A DNA stretch of 64,000 nucleotides, taken from Sulfurimonas sp. SAG-AH-194-I05 (GTDB taxonomy: Bacteria > Campylobacterota > Campylobacteria > Campylobacterales > Sulfurimonadaceae). The DNA is taken from positions 1-64,000 of the forward strand of contig NZ_JAEMVA010000006.1 of assembly GCF_029215955.1 (NCBI RefSeq), in the 5' to 3' direction. Within the stretch, counting starts at the first letter, position 1. Each line of letters starts with the position of its first letter. Under the pieces are notes generated by a model. The model worked only from the letters and a program-made list of their open reading frames with translations. It did not search any database and was not told the DNA's origin. Both the position numbers and the translations under genes were made by a program. This document shows, one piece after another, positions 54,640 through 63,994 of this stretch.

Positions 54640-55770
54640 TTGAATCTTTTATCAAGGATTCGTACATTTCTACACTGGGAGAAAACTCCCACCCCCGATG
54701 TTGAACTACTTCCTGAAATCTATTCACATTTAAAAGCTTTTCGTTTACCTTTAATTTTTACTGTTTTAACTATGATGATTGGTACTGTTGGTTATGTCAT
54801 AATAGACGATTTTGAACTAATGGATGCAATTTATCAAACTGGTATAACATTTACTACAGTTGGTTTTGGTGAAATCTCTCCTGTTTCAGATGCTGGAAGA
54901 ATATTCACTATTACTTTAATTATTGCTGGTTTTGCGGTGTTTTCAAGTGCCATAGGTATTATGGTTTCGGAGTTAAATAACGGGAATATTTTTGCTATTT
55001 TAAAGGAGCGAAGAATGCTATACAAAATTGCAAGACTGAAAAACCATTTTGTTGTTTGTTATCATAATGATTATTCAGTAGAAGTGACCAAACAACTTAG
55101 AAAAAATCATATTCCTTTTGTTGTTATTGATCCAAGAAAAGAGATCCATGAATGGGCACAAGAGTATAAGTATTCGACATACCTTCAAGCAGAACCTCAT
55201 ACTGAAATTGCAATGCTTAAAGCGCATCTTTCTTCTGCTAAAGGTCTTATCAGTCTCTCAGATTCTATTTCAGATAATATTGCGATTATTGCCTCGGTAA
55301 GACTTTTTGAAAAAGAACATGAATTACCAAATGCGTATAATGTGATTTCTACAGCGGAAACTATGGGTGATGTTGAAAAGTTAAAAAAACTTGGAGCGGA
55401 CACTGTTGTCTCTCCAACGAAGCTAACTGCTAAAAGAGTAAGTGCAATGGCGGCACGTCCAGATATGGAAAACTTACTTGAAGAATTTTTATATAAAAGT
55501 GATAATCCTCTTGATATGGAAGAAGTTTTGATTCCTCGTTATAGTTGGGCTGTACTCAAAAAATTAAAAGAAACACACTTAAGAGAAATGACAAATACTT
55601 CTATAATTGGTATAACAAAAAAAGATGGTAAATTTATGTCTATGCCTAAGGGTGATGTTCTCATTACAAGTGAATCAAAACTTTTAATTATTGGAACACA
55701 AAAAGATATTGCACGTGCGAAAATAATTTTTCTTAAAAGAGATAAACCTAAGGAATTAAAATTTGTATAA
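54640..55770 (+). CDS. potassium channel with RCK-like C-terminal domain
   Basis: A 376-residue two-transmembrane channel like HpKchA. Helices lie at about 34-54 and 86-110, and the selectivity filter TVGFG is at 73-77 after the pore helix. Residues about 135-260 form a TrkA-N/RCK-type Rossmann fold, though the glycine-rich loop reads CYHNDYS and probably does not bind NAD; a RCK_C-like domain follows. The start is TTG at 54640 (MNLLSRIRTFLHW) 23 bases after rpmB. The end overlaps argJ by 8 bases. Confidence 0.88.
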   Translation: MNLLSRIRTFLHWEKTPTPDVELLPEIYSHLKAFRLPLIFTVLTMMIGTVGYVIIDDFELMDAIYQTGITFTTVGFGEISPVSDAGRIFTITLIIAGFAVFSSAIGIMVSELNNGNIFAILKERRMLYKIARLKNHFVVCYHNDYSVEVTKQLRKNHIPFVVIDPRKEIHEWAQEYKYSTYLQAEPHTEIAMLKAHLSSAKGLISLSDSISDNIAIIASVRLFEKEHELPNAYNVISTAETMGDVEKLKKLGADTVVSPTKLTAKRVSAMAARPDMENLLEEFLYKSDNPLDMEEVLIPRYSWAVLKKLKETHLREMTNTSIIGITKKDGKFMSMPKGDVLITSESKLLIIGTQKDIARAKIIFLKRDKPKELKFV

Positions 55771-56941
55771 ACTGAAACAACTAGAAAATGGTGTGTGTAG
55801 CGCAAATGGTTTTTATGCCGATGGCATAAGTGCCGGACTAAAGTCTGAGAATGCAAAAGATATGGCTTTCATATATAGCGAAAGCTTATGTGAAATAGCT
55901 TCTCTCTTTACTACAAATAAAATGACTGCAGCACCCATTAGGCACTTCCGTAAAAAAGGTGACTTTCAAACAAATTTTATTCTTATAAATGCAAAAAATG
56001 CAAATGCTATGACTGGAAAAGCTGGCGTGCGCGATATTGAAGAAGTACTCTCTACATGTGAGAATAGCATTATAAACCCAGTAATGAGTTCAACGGGTGT
56101 CATTGGTGTACGGTTACCTAAAGAAAAAATTATGAATGGAATGAAACTTTTTTCTTTAAAAAAGAAAAATCCACATGCTGCGGCACAAGCTATTATGACA
56201 ACAGACAGCTTTTCAAAAGAATGTGCATATCAGGTTACATTAGAAGACGGTAGTAGTTTTAGCATAGGTGCAATGGCTAAAGGTGCGGGTATGATTAACC
56301 CTGCCATGGCTACTATGCTTTGCTTCATCACTACAGATGCAAAAGTATCAAAAAGCGAGATGCAAGATATTTTAGATGAGGTCACACAGACTACATTTAA
56401 TGCAGCGAGTGTAGATGGTGATACATCTACAAATGATACAGTACTTCTATTAAGTAATGCTTCAAGTGGTGTTTATAATAAAGAAGCATTTAAAGAAGCT
56501 CTTCATAAAATAATGCTGTTTCTTGCAACCGAAATGGTACGTGATGGAGAGGGTGCTACAAAACTAGTTACATACAAAGTAACAGGTGCTAAGAATGATA
56601 AAGAGGCTGAGAAAGTAGCAAAAGCACTGTCTGATTCACTCCTTGTAAAAACGGCATTATATGGTGAGGACCCTAACTGGGGTAGAATTGCGTCTACAGT
56701 TGGAGCGAGTGGTGTTGAAGCAGATGAAGAAACTTTAAGTATTTCCTTTGATACCTTATGTGTTTACGATAAAGGTACTTTACTCTTTGATGAAGCTATG
56801 GAAGAAAAAGCATCTCTTGTTATGAAAAAAGATCGGTTTACTATTGTCTGTGACCTAGGTATATCTCATGGTAGTTTTACATCGTATGGATGTGATTTAG
56901 GGTATGAATATGTTAAAATAAACGCAGATTATAGAACATAA
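55763..56941 (+). CDS. argJ: bifunctional ornithine acetyltransferase / N-acetylglutamate synthase
   Basis: ArgJ recycles the acetyl group in arginine synthesis. The 392-residue precursor cleaves itself at T184 in NPAMATML, giving alpha and beta chains. FTTNKMTAAPI, SSTGVIG and GEDPNWGRI are typical, as is the C-terminal SYGCDLGYEYVKINADYRT. The start is TTG at 55763 inside the channel gene; no ATG precedes the conserved GVCSANGFYADGI. Co-expression with the channel is inferred from the 8-base overlap. Confidence 0.94.
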   Translation: MYKLKQLENGVCSANGFYADGISAGLKSENAKDMAFIYSESLCEIASLFTTNKMTAAPIRHFRKKGDFQTNFILINAKNANAMTGKAGVRDIEEVLSTCENSIINPVMSSTGVIGVRLPKEKIMNGMKLFSLKKKNPHAAAQAIMTTDSFSKECAYQVTLEDGSSFSIGAMAKGAGMINPAMATMLCFITTDAKVSKSEMQDILDEVTQTTFNAASVDGDTSTNDTVLLLSNASSGVYNKEAFKEALHKIMLFLATEMVRDGEGATKLVTYKVTGAKNDKEAEKVAKALSDSLLVKTALYGEDPNWGRIASTVGASGVEADEETLSISFDTLCVYDKGTLLFDEAMEEKASLVMKKDRFTIVCDLGISHGSFTSYGCDLGYEYVKINADYRT

Positions 56942-56950
56942 GGATTTTAA

Positions 56951-58156
56951 ATGGGTGTATTGTATTTTGCAAAACAAAAAATTTACAATAAAAATAAAAA
57001 AGTTTTCGCTCATGAATTGTTATTTAGAGATTCTGAACATGGGATTAAAAATTTTCCTACGAATATAAAAGCTACCTCAAATGTTTTAATCAACGTGCTT
57101 ATTAATGTATCAGATGTTATTGAAGAAACCGGTACTGTTCTTGTAAATGTTGATGAAGCTTTCTTGCTCTCTGGCATGATTGATTTACTCGATAAAAAGA
57201 AATTCATGTTAGAAATTTTAGAAACTACAGATTTAACTGATAAAGTAATAGCTAAAATAAAACAGTACCATAAACGTGGTTTTAAAATTGCGATTGATGA
57301 CTTTGATTGTACTGCTGAAATGACACGTAAGTTTACCCCAATTTTAAAGTATGTGCATTTAGTTAAAATAGATGTTATTTTAGCTGAATACGAAAATATA
57401 AAGGCTATGGTACCGAAACTTAAAAAATTAGGATTGAAAGTTCTTGCTGAAAAAATAGAAACTTTAGAAGAATATACATCGTATGTAGAGATGGGATTTG
57501 ATCTTTTTCAGGGCTATTATTTAAGTAAACCCCAAACTGTTGAGATAAATAGATCTCGAGATTTAACTGAAGTTGTTATTTTAAATGTTATTAAACTACT
57601 TAGAAACGATGCAGACACCCATGCGATAGAAGCATATATCAAACAACGTTCAGAATTATGTTTTAAATTAATTAAGTTCTTAAATGTTGAAGGTGCTTTT
57701 GAATCAGAAATTGTTTCAATTATCCAAGCAATTACTCTTCTGGGTAGAGATAAATTGTTACGTTGGTTATTCCTTTATTTACATGCAGAGATGGAAGAAA
57801 GTCCTATTTCTCAAATAATTCTTGAAATTTCCCTTCACCGAGCTGAGATTATGGAAGCAAATGTAACTTCCGCAGATAAAGATAAAGCGTATTTAGCTGG
57901 TATGTTTTCTATGATAGGTCCACTTTTTGATACTACAAATGCTGAAATTGTTAAAGATATAAATCTTGATAAAGAGATTGAAGACTTAGTGGTTCGAAGT
58001 AAGGGAAAATTTTTATCAGGGTTAGTAAAAGCACAAGTAAAAGAACAAGCGTATTTAAAACGTTTATTCATGGAAAAATTTGATAAGATAGACCCTATTG
58101 ATATTCTCTATACACTTGAAGCAAATGGAATTGAGGTAGATACTTCTAAAATGTAG
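56951..58156 (+). CDS. EAL-HDOD signalling protein (YuxH type)
   Basis: A 401-residue protein with an EAL-like domain (about 1-200) and an HDOD domain (about 205-390). The EAL motif reads ELL (AHELLFRD) and the conserved DDFGTG loop is DDFDCT, though E, N, K and Q positions (EILE, VKIDV, AEKIE, FQGYY) persist. Members of this group usually bind rather than hydrolyse cyclic-di-GMP. AAGGATTTT precedes the ATG, 9 bases after argJ. Role unknown; probably an adaptor in the same network as the other GGDEF/EAL proteins. Confidence 0.88.
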   Translation: MGVLYFAKQKIYNKNKKVFAHELLFRDSEHGIKNFPTNIKATSNVLINVLINVSDVIEETGTVLVNVDEAFLLSGMIDLLDKKKFMLEILETTDLTDKVIAKIKQYHKRGFKIAIDDFDCTAEMTRKFTPILKYVHLVKIDVILAEYENIKAMVPKLKKLGLKVLAEKIETLEEYTSYVEMGFDLFQGYYLSKPQTVEINRSRDLTEVVILNVIKLLRNDADTHAIEAYIKQRSELCFKLIKFLNVEGAFESEIVSIIQAITLLGRDKLLRWLFLYLHAEMEESPISQIILEISLHRAEIMEANVTSADKDKAYLAGMFSMIGPLFDTTNAEIVKDINLDKEIEDLVVRSKGKFLSGLVKAQVKEQAYLKRLFMEKFDKIDPIDILYTLEANGIEVDTSKM

Positions 58157-58158
58157 AA

Positions 58159-58183
58159 TACCAAGAAAACTTTATTCTTGATA
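58159..58183. terminator. weak hairpin between convergent genes
   Basis: CAAGAA and TTCTTG pair around a 7-base loop, with two further pairs after one mismatch. The right arm overlaps the end of the minus-strand LbH gene. Confidence 0.4.
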
Positions 58184-58699
58184 CTCATTTTTAAAACGCA
58201 CATAGCGATGTGCTGATGCATAAAGTTCTTTTACTTCTGCATCTGTGAGTTCTCTTATACGTTTAGCAGGGCTTCCCATAATAAGTGAGCGTGGAGGAAA
58301 GACTTTGTTTTTTGTAACAAGTGAACTCGCCCCGACAATAGACTCTGTACCGATAACAGCACCATCTAAGATAGTAGCACTCATACCAATTAAGCAAGCT
58401 GGCTCAATAGTACAACCATGAAGCATAACACGATGCCCAATTGTCACATCATCGCCGATAATAGTAGGATGTCCATCGCTTCTATCGTCTTTTTTATGGT
58501 GTGTGACATGTACCATACTTAGGTCTTGGATACTAACACGGTCTCCAATTCTGATATAGTGAACATCTCCACGAACAACACTTCCAAACCAAAAAGAACA
58601 ATTTTCTCCACATGTAACATCTCCAACTACATCAGCAGAAGATGCTACCCATGTGTCTTTTCCTAGTTTTGGTAAATAATTCTTAAACTTATGTATCAT
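58172..58699 (-). CDS. gamma-carbonic anhydrase-like hexapeptide-repeat protein
   Basis: A 175-residue left-handed beta-helix protein of the YrdA/PaaY/gamma-CA group. Hexapeptide repeats run through most of the chain. The histidines HVTHHKKDD and IGHRVMLHGC match the trimeric zinc site. Carbonic anhydrase activity is possible but many relatives have other or no known activity. It starts directly after the ppk stop without a gap, so it is translated from the ppk transcript. Confidence 0.88.
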   Translation of the reverse strand: MIHKFKNYLPKLGKDTWVASSADVVGDVTCGENCSFWFGSVVRGDVHYIRIGDRVSIQDLSMVHVTHHKKDDRSDGHPTIIGDDVTIGHRVMLHGCTIEPACLIGMSATILDGAVIGTESIVGASSLVTKNKVFPPRSLIMGSPAKRIRELTDAEVKELYASAHRYVRFKNEYQE

Positions 58700-60799
58700 T
58701 TAACTCTCCATAAACAGACGCGCTGCAATTTGTTGTATTTCACTCGCTGATTTTTTCTTTTTTGCTTTAGATATTCGGTTTACATAATCTTCTAAAAATT
58801 TATGATTATTAATAGACTTTACACCTTCTTTTTTGACTTTTAAGTAGGTTCCATCACTTTGTAGTTCATGTGCTAAGCTATTATCTGAGCGTTGTAATTG
58901 TAAAATTTGAATAATTTTTTCTCTTGAGCTATCATCTTTTATTCCTGTGAGAAGTTCAACTCTACGCACAAGGTTTCTCGGCATCCAGTCGGCTGATGAA
59001 ATATAAACTTGTACAGCATCATTTTTAAAGTAAAAAACTCTCGGATGCTCAAGGTATTTTCCTAAAATAGAAGTAACTGTTATATTTTCACTTACTCCTT
59101 CTATTCCTGGCTTTAAGCAGCATACACCACGAACAATTAAGTCGATTTTTGTACCAGCTTGACTTGCCTTATAAAGCCCACGAATAACATCTTCATCAAC
59201 GAGAGAATTTATCTTTGCGATGATATGTCCATCTTTTCCTTTTCTCATTTCATTTTGAATAAGGGAAAGAATTTTTGGCTTAATTTGTGCTGGAGCCATA
59301 TAAAGTTCGTTAAGTTTTCCTTTATTACTAAAACCTGAAAGAAAATGAAAAAATCGGGTTAAGTCATTTGTTATTTCATCTTTAGCTGTCATATAGCTCA
59401 TGTCTGTATATATTTTTGCCGTAGCAGGGTTATAATTTCCTGTTCCTAAGTGTGCATACTGTTTAAGTTTACCATTTTTTCTTCGTGTAATAAGTGCTGC
59501 TTTAGCATGAACTTTAAAGCCTTTTATTCCATAAATGACATGCGCTCCAGCTTTTTCAAGTGCTTTTGCCCAAATAAGGTTATTCTCTTCATCAAACCTA
59601 GCTTTAAGTTCAACCATTACTGTTACTTGTATACCTGATTCACTTGCATTCATAAGTGCTTGAACGATAGGAGAGTTTGTTCCTGATCGGTAAAGTGTCA
59701 TTTTAATGGACACAACATCAGGGTCTTTTGAAGCAGATTGAATAAGTTGCACAACTGGTTCAAAACTTTCATAAGGGTGGTACAGTAAAACATCTTGTTT
59801 TTCTAAGGTAGAAAAAATATTTTCACTGCAATCAAAGGGTGGTAAAAGTTTAGGTTTAAAAGGTTCAGATAAAAGATGAGCATGCTTTTTACTTCCAACG
59901 ATTTGCCAAAGACTTGCGAGGTTTAAAAATGTATGAAATCTATAAATATCGTCTTTAAATACATTTGTATGGTTGTTAAAAAAGCTAATAATTTCTTCAT
60001 CGCTCTTGCTTCCAACTTCAAGACGAACCATTGCACCTTTTTTACGAAGTTTGAGTCCTTCTTCAAGGATTTCCATAAAGTCATCTGCTTCTTCTTCTTC
60101 TATTTCAAGGTCGGCATTTCTTGTCACTCTAAATGATGAATATTTAAGTAAAGAATACCCTGGAAATAAGTCTTCCACATGCTGCGCAACGAGTGTTTCT
60201 ATAGTTACATAAATACCATTTTCTAGCTCAATAAAACGCTCAAGCACACGAGGAATACGAATAAGTCCAAAACGTTCAATATCTTGGTTGTCGTTATCAC
60301 TTAGTTTTACGATAAGCCCAAAACTAAGGTTATTTAAATGTGGAAAAGGGTGTGTTGCATCAATAGCAATAGGAATAATAACAGGGTAAATATTCTCTTG
60401 AAAATACTTATTGAGTATATTCTTTTCATGTTGATTTACTTCTGAATATGTACGAATAAAAACATTGTTAAGCTCAAGTTTTTTTAAAATACCAATCATG
60501 CAGTGTTCAACAACTTGTTGTTCTTGGTGTAAATACTTTCTAATTTCACGAAGTTGTTGGAGAGGAGTCAGTCTATCTGCACCTGAGACAATAATTCCTG
60601 CCGTAAAAAGTTTTTTTAAGCCAGCGACACGAATCATATAAAATTCATCTAGGTTTGTTCCATAGATTGCAAGAAATTTTAAACGTTCTAGAAGAGGTAA
60701 TGATTCATCCTGTGCTTGTTTAAGCACACGGGTATTAAACTGTAACCATGAAAGCTCACGGTTGTTATAAAGTTCGGGATTTTTAAGGTTAATAATCAC
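58700..60799 (-). CDS. ppk: polyphosphate kinase 1
   Basis: Builds polyphosphate from ATP; 699 residues. YNNRELSWLQFNTRVLKQA is the N-terminal domain signature, LLYHPYESFEPVVQLI and SIKMTLYR mark the phospholipase-D-like core, VHAKAALITR contains the predicted phosphohistidine and HLGTGNYNPATAKIYTD follows. Polyphosphate is tied to stress tolerance and motility in Campylobacterota. AAGGAAATG lies upstream of the ATG. It is followed without gap by the hexapeptide-repeat gene. Confidence 0.97.
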   Translation of the reverse strand: MIINLKNPELYNNRELSWLQFNTRVLKQAQDESLPLLERLKFLAIYGTNLDEFYMIRVAGLKKLFTAGIIVSGADRLTPLQQLREIRKYLHQEQQVVEHCMIGILKKLELNNVFIRTYSEVNQHEKNILNKYFQENIYPVIIPIAIDATHPFPHLNNLSFGLIVKLSDNDNQDIERFGLIRIPRVLERFIELENGIYVTIETLVAQHVEDLFPGYSLLKYSSFRVTRNADLEIEEEEADDFMEILEEGLKLRKKGAMVRLEVGSKSDEEIISFFNNHTNVFKDDIYRFHTFLNLASLWQIVGSKKHAHLLSEPFKPKLLPPFDCSENIFSTLEKQDVLLYHPYESFEPVVQLIQSASKDPDVVSIKMTLYRSGTNSPIVQALMNASESGIQVTVMVELKARFDEENNLIWAKALEKAGAHVIYGIKGFKVHAKAALITRRKNGKLKQYAHLGTGNYNPATAKIYTDMSYMTAKDEITNDLTRFFHFLSGFSNKGKLNELYMAPAQIKPKILSLIQNEMRKGKDGHIIAKINSLVDEDVIRGLYKASQAGTKIDLIVRGVCCLKPGIEGVSENITVTSILGKYLEHPRVFYFKNDAVQVYISSADWMPRNLVRRVELLTGIKDDSSREKIIQILQLQRSDNSLAHELQSDGTYLKVKKEGVKSINNHKFLEDYVNRISKAKKKKSASEIQQIAARLFMES

Positions 60800-60853
60800 G
60801 CATTTCCTTAGTAAAAATATCTTAAATTATATCTAAAGGAACTTAGTATTAAA

Positions 60854-62089
60854 TTATTTGATAACTCCTGTTCCTTTGGAATTAACAGAATGGTACACTG
60901 TAATATTATTTTTACGAGCATAATAACGTAACAATAGGTTTTGTAAGGTTGGTTCTATAGAGGGGGCAAACCATGCATTATTACTAGTTGCTATGAGAAA
61001 CTTCACATCACCTTCGTAAATTTCTGGACATGTGGCTTCCCAACAAATCGCATTTCTGAATGTTTCACCCTTAATAATAAAATCAGTTGGCTCAGATGCA
61101 CCAGTAAAGTCAGCTTGAGAATTAAAAAAAGTATCATTAATGATTTTTCGTGCAAATTTTGGAAGTGGAATGTATTCACCAAAAGGAACAAGTAGCATTT
61201 TTTTAGCGATTTCATATTTTCCATCTTGAATCATATAGGTAACATTGAAGTTTTGTTTATTTTCTCTCAATAATGATCCAGCTACAATAGTTATATGGTG
61301 GGACTTTATTAAAAGAGTATTCAGCACATGTGGATTTTTATTCATATAAAGTGGAAAAATGGATTCTGGAAAAATAATGAGGTCATATTTATTCTCTATT
61401 GCTTCATCAATATGTTGGTAAATCATAGTTATCGTTGGTCTAAGTGATTCTCTTTTCCATTTCTTTTCTTGTGCAATATCAGTAGCCACTAGTTTTATTT
61501 TGAGTTTACTTTCTTGAGGAACTTCAGCATTGAAATTGAATGCGACTACTATAAACAAGAGAGGTAAATATTTCATTTTTTTTGGTATATAAGTGGGTAA
61601 GCTAAGAGCGAGTAAAACTAAAATGAGTTGGTACTTTGCTATTCCTATATAGCTTTCAATAAAAATGAGTTCTATTTGTAACCAGTTGAGATCAATCGGT
61701 TCAACATAGCTTAATCCAAAAAGTAAGATAGCCCTTAAATACACTTTATTAGTTAAGGCAAGTACTCCAAAAAAGAGAGTGTAAAGAAAACCGAAAAATA
61801 AGGTGATAATAGGTTCCATGTAAGTTACACCCTGATGTTTAAAACTAAATCCAACCCAGTAGAACCAAAAGATACCCATGAAAAATCCAGCAAAAAGAAT
61901 GGATTTCTTTGAAGAATATAAAAGTAAGGTTAAAGCAGCTAAAGCAAAAATCGTATTTATAAACTTCGAAGTAATTCCAAAATGTTCAAAGTACAAAAAA
62001 GCACTAAAAAGTAAGGCAGTTAATAATCCACATGCAGCATTAAATAAGAGAGGTTTTGTATTTTTGAGGGTTTTTAATTTTTCTATCAT
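60854..62089 (-). CDS. lnt: apolipoprotein N-acyltransferase
   Basis: Final step of lipoprotein maturation: adds the third acyl chain. The 411 residues have about six N-terminal transmembrane segments and a nitrilase domain with the catalytic triad E242 (FPESIF), K297 (AKKMLLVPFGEY) and C349 (ICWEATCPE). It ends soon after ITVYHSVNSKG, shorter than gamma-proteobacterial Lnt, as in other members of this phylum. I use ATG 62089; a TTG 66 bases further out would overlap the yajC promoter. Divergent from yajC. Confidence 0.88.
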   Translation of the reverse strand: MIEKLKTLKNTKPLLFNAACGLLTALLFSAFLYFEHFGITSKFINTIFALAALTLLLYSSKKSILFAGFFMGIFWFYWVGFSFKHQGVTYMEPIITLFFGFLYTLFFGVLALTNKVYLRAILLFGLSYVEPIDLNWLQIELIFIESYIGIAKYQLILVLLALSLPTYIPKKMKYLPLLFIVVAFNFNAEVPQESKLKIKLVATDIAQEKKWKRESLRPTITMIYQHIDEAIENKYDLIIFPESIFPLYMNKNPHVLNTLLIKSHHITIVAGSLLRENKQNFNVTYMIQDGKYEIAKKMLLVPFGEYIPLPKFARKIINDTFFNSQADFTGASEPTDFIIKGETFRNAICWEATCPEIYEGDVKFLIATSNNAWFAPSIEPTLQNLLLRYYARKNNITVYHSVNSKGTGVIK

Positions 62090-62132
62090 ATACGTATTAT
62101 AACAATTAACTTCTTTATAAATATAATTTTTG

Positions 62133-62138
62133 TATAAT
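62133..62138 (+). promoter_or_regulatory. -10 element of yajC-secD
   Basis: TATAAT 35 bases before the yajC ATG in the 83-base divergent gap. A second TATAAT on the minus strand lies just before the lnt ATG, which would leave a very short lnt leader. Confidence 0.55.
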
Positions 62139-62172
62139 CGCTGTAATTTATTCAAACAAAAGGAAACTAAAC

Positions 62173-62439
62173 ATGGAAATTATTTCTCAACTATTACCAT
62201 TCGTATTTTTAATTGCAATTATGTACTTTGTAATTATTCGCCCACAACAAAAAGAGGCTAAGGCTAGAGAAGCTATGATAAGTGCTCTTAAAAAAGGTGA
62301 TAAGGTTGTTACCAATGGTGGTTTTATTGTTACTATAAATAAGGTTGAAGAAAACTTTTTAAGTGTTAAAATGAATGCTGATACTATTGCACAAATTACA
62401 AAAGACTCTATCGCGAAAAAGTACGAGGATGAAGCTTAA
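62173..62439 (+). CDS. yajC: preprotein translocase subunit YajC
   Basis: An 88-residue single-pass membrane protein associated with SecDF. The N-terminal helix (about 4-22) is followed by IRPQQKEAKAREAMISALKKGDKVVTNGG, the family signature. AAAGGAAAC precedes the ATG. The 3' end overlaps secD by 11 bases, the usual tight order. Confidence 0.96.
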   Translation: MEIISQLLPFVFLIAIMYFVIIRPQQKEAKAREAMISALKKGDKVVTNGGFIVTINKVEENFLSVKMNADTIAQITKDSIAKKYEDEA

Positions 62440-63994
62440 TTACCGTATAGTAGTTCTTGCTTTAGCCGTAGTTTTTGGTGTATTTTTTTCAATGCCATCT
62501 CTTATGCAGATGGAAAGTGGAAAAAAAGTAACGCTTGGACTTGACCTCCAAGGTGGACTTCACATGCTTCTTGGTGTTAAAACCGAAGAAGCAACAAAAT
62601 CACGTGTTAAATCGATAGCTGCTAGTATAAAACATTTCTCAGAACGTAAAGATATTTTAGTTGATTCTTTAACCTTTAATGAAACAAGTATTACCTTTGC
62701 ATTACTAGATTCTGATGACATACCGCAAATGCAAGAGTTTTTTAAAGAGATAGAAGGGATTAATCTTCTTGTGCAAGGGGAAAGTTTTACTCTGAGTTTA
62801 ACTCCTGAGGAAATTATTAGAACTGAAAAAGAAGCTATTTCTCAAGCGATAGAAACAATTAGAAATAGACTTGATCAGTTTGGATTAGCTGAACCTGTTG
62901 TAGCCCGTCAAGGTGAAGAAAAAATCCTTGTGCAATTAGCTGGTATTAAAACACAAGAAGAAGAACAACGTGCTCGTGAGCTTATTTCTCGTGCTGCAAA
63001 ACTTGAACTCATGGCTATAGACGAAGATAGAATTGGTCGAGTTTATACAATGAGTGATGCTGATGCAAGTGAATATGGTGATGTGATTTTAGAAGATGCT
63101 AAAAATCCTGCTATAAAGTATCTTGTACGTGAAATTCCTATTTTAGATGGTGGCATGCTTACGGATGCCTCTATGGGTTTTAATCAAAACAATCAACCGC
63201 AAATTAACTTTACACTTAATGCTGAGGGTGCGGAAATTTTTGGTGATTTTACAGGTCGAAGTGTTGGAAAACGTTTAGCTGTTGTTCTTGATGGAAAGGT
63301 ATATTCCGCTCCAAATATTAATGAGCGTATCGGTGGAGGTTCCGGTCAAATCTCCGGTAACTACACTGTAATGGAAGCCAAAGATTTAGCTATTGCCTTA
63401 CGTTCGGGTGCTTTGCTTGCGCCTATTTATTTAATGGAAAAACGCTCAGTTGGACCAAGTCTTGGTGCTGATTCTATTCGTGCAAGTATGATAGCTCTCG
63501 TTGGCGGTTTTATTTTAGTAATCATTTTTATGGTTGTTTATTATCGTATGGCAGGTGTTATTGCAAATATTGCTCTTATTGCTAACTTATTTATTATTTT
63601 AGCGGTTATGAGTCTTTTTGGTGCAACACTTACGCTTCCTGGTATGGCTGGTATTGTTTTAACTGTTGGTATGGCGGTAGATGCGAATGTTATTATTTCA
63701 GAGAGAATTCGTGAGCTCATTTATGAGGGTAAATCAATGCACAAAGCTATAGAAGATGGTTATGCAAATGCTATGCGTGCAATTTTAGATGCAAATATTA
63801 CAACGCTTATTGCAGCTGTTGTTCTTTATGCGTATGGAACTGGTGCAATTAAAGGGTTTGCCATTACTATAAGTATAGGTATTTTAGCTTCTATGCTTAC
63901 TGCGATTCTTGGAACACATGGAATCTATCAGATGTTAGAAGAAAAAATAGCAAAAAGTAAAAATAACCATTTTTGGTTTGGAATTAAAGGATAA
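62429..63994 (+). CDS. secD: protein translocase subunit SecD
   Basis: A 521-residue inner-membrane protein that uses the proton gradient to pull secreted proteins through SecYEG. An N-terminal helix, GLDLQGGLHMLL, a large periplasmic domain (about 40-330) and six C-terminal transmembrane segments with GMAVDANVIISERIRE are all present. I start at ATG 62429 preceded by ACGAGG, giving MKLNYRIVVLALAVVFGVFF, not the longer frame from 62375. The gene ends complete; ATGG at 63997-64000 is probably the first codon of secF. Confidence 0.96.
   Translation: MKLNYRIVVLALAVVFGVFFSMPSLMQMESGKKVTLGLDLQGGLHMLLGVKTEEATKSRVKSIAASIKHFSERKDILVDSLTFNETSITFALLDSDDIPQMQEFFKEIEGINLLVQGESFTLSLTPEEIIRTEKEAISQAIETIRNRLDQFGLAEPVVARQGEEKILVQLAGIKTQEEEQRARELISRAAKLELMAIDEDRIGRVYTMSDADASEYGDVILEDAKNPAIKYLVREIPILDGGMLTDASMGFNQNNQPQINFTLNAEGAEIFGDFTGRSVGKRLAVVLDGKVYSAPNINERIGGGSGQISGNYTVMEAKDLAIALRSGALLAPIYLMEKRSVGPSLGADSIRASMIALVGGFILVIIFMVVYYRMAGVIANIALIANLFIILAVMSLFGATLTLPGMAGIVLTVGMAVDANVIISERIRELIYEGKSMHKAIEDGYANAMRAILDANITTLIAAVVLYAYGTGAIKGFAITISIGILASMLTAILGTHGIYQMLEEKIAKSKNNHFWFGIKG

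Noticed and set aside
62090-62155. TTG-started extension of lnt
   Set aside because: It would cover the divergent yajC promoter and adds residues before a normal Lnt start.
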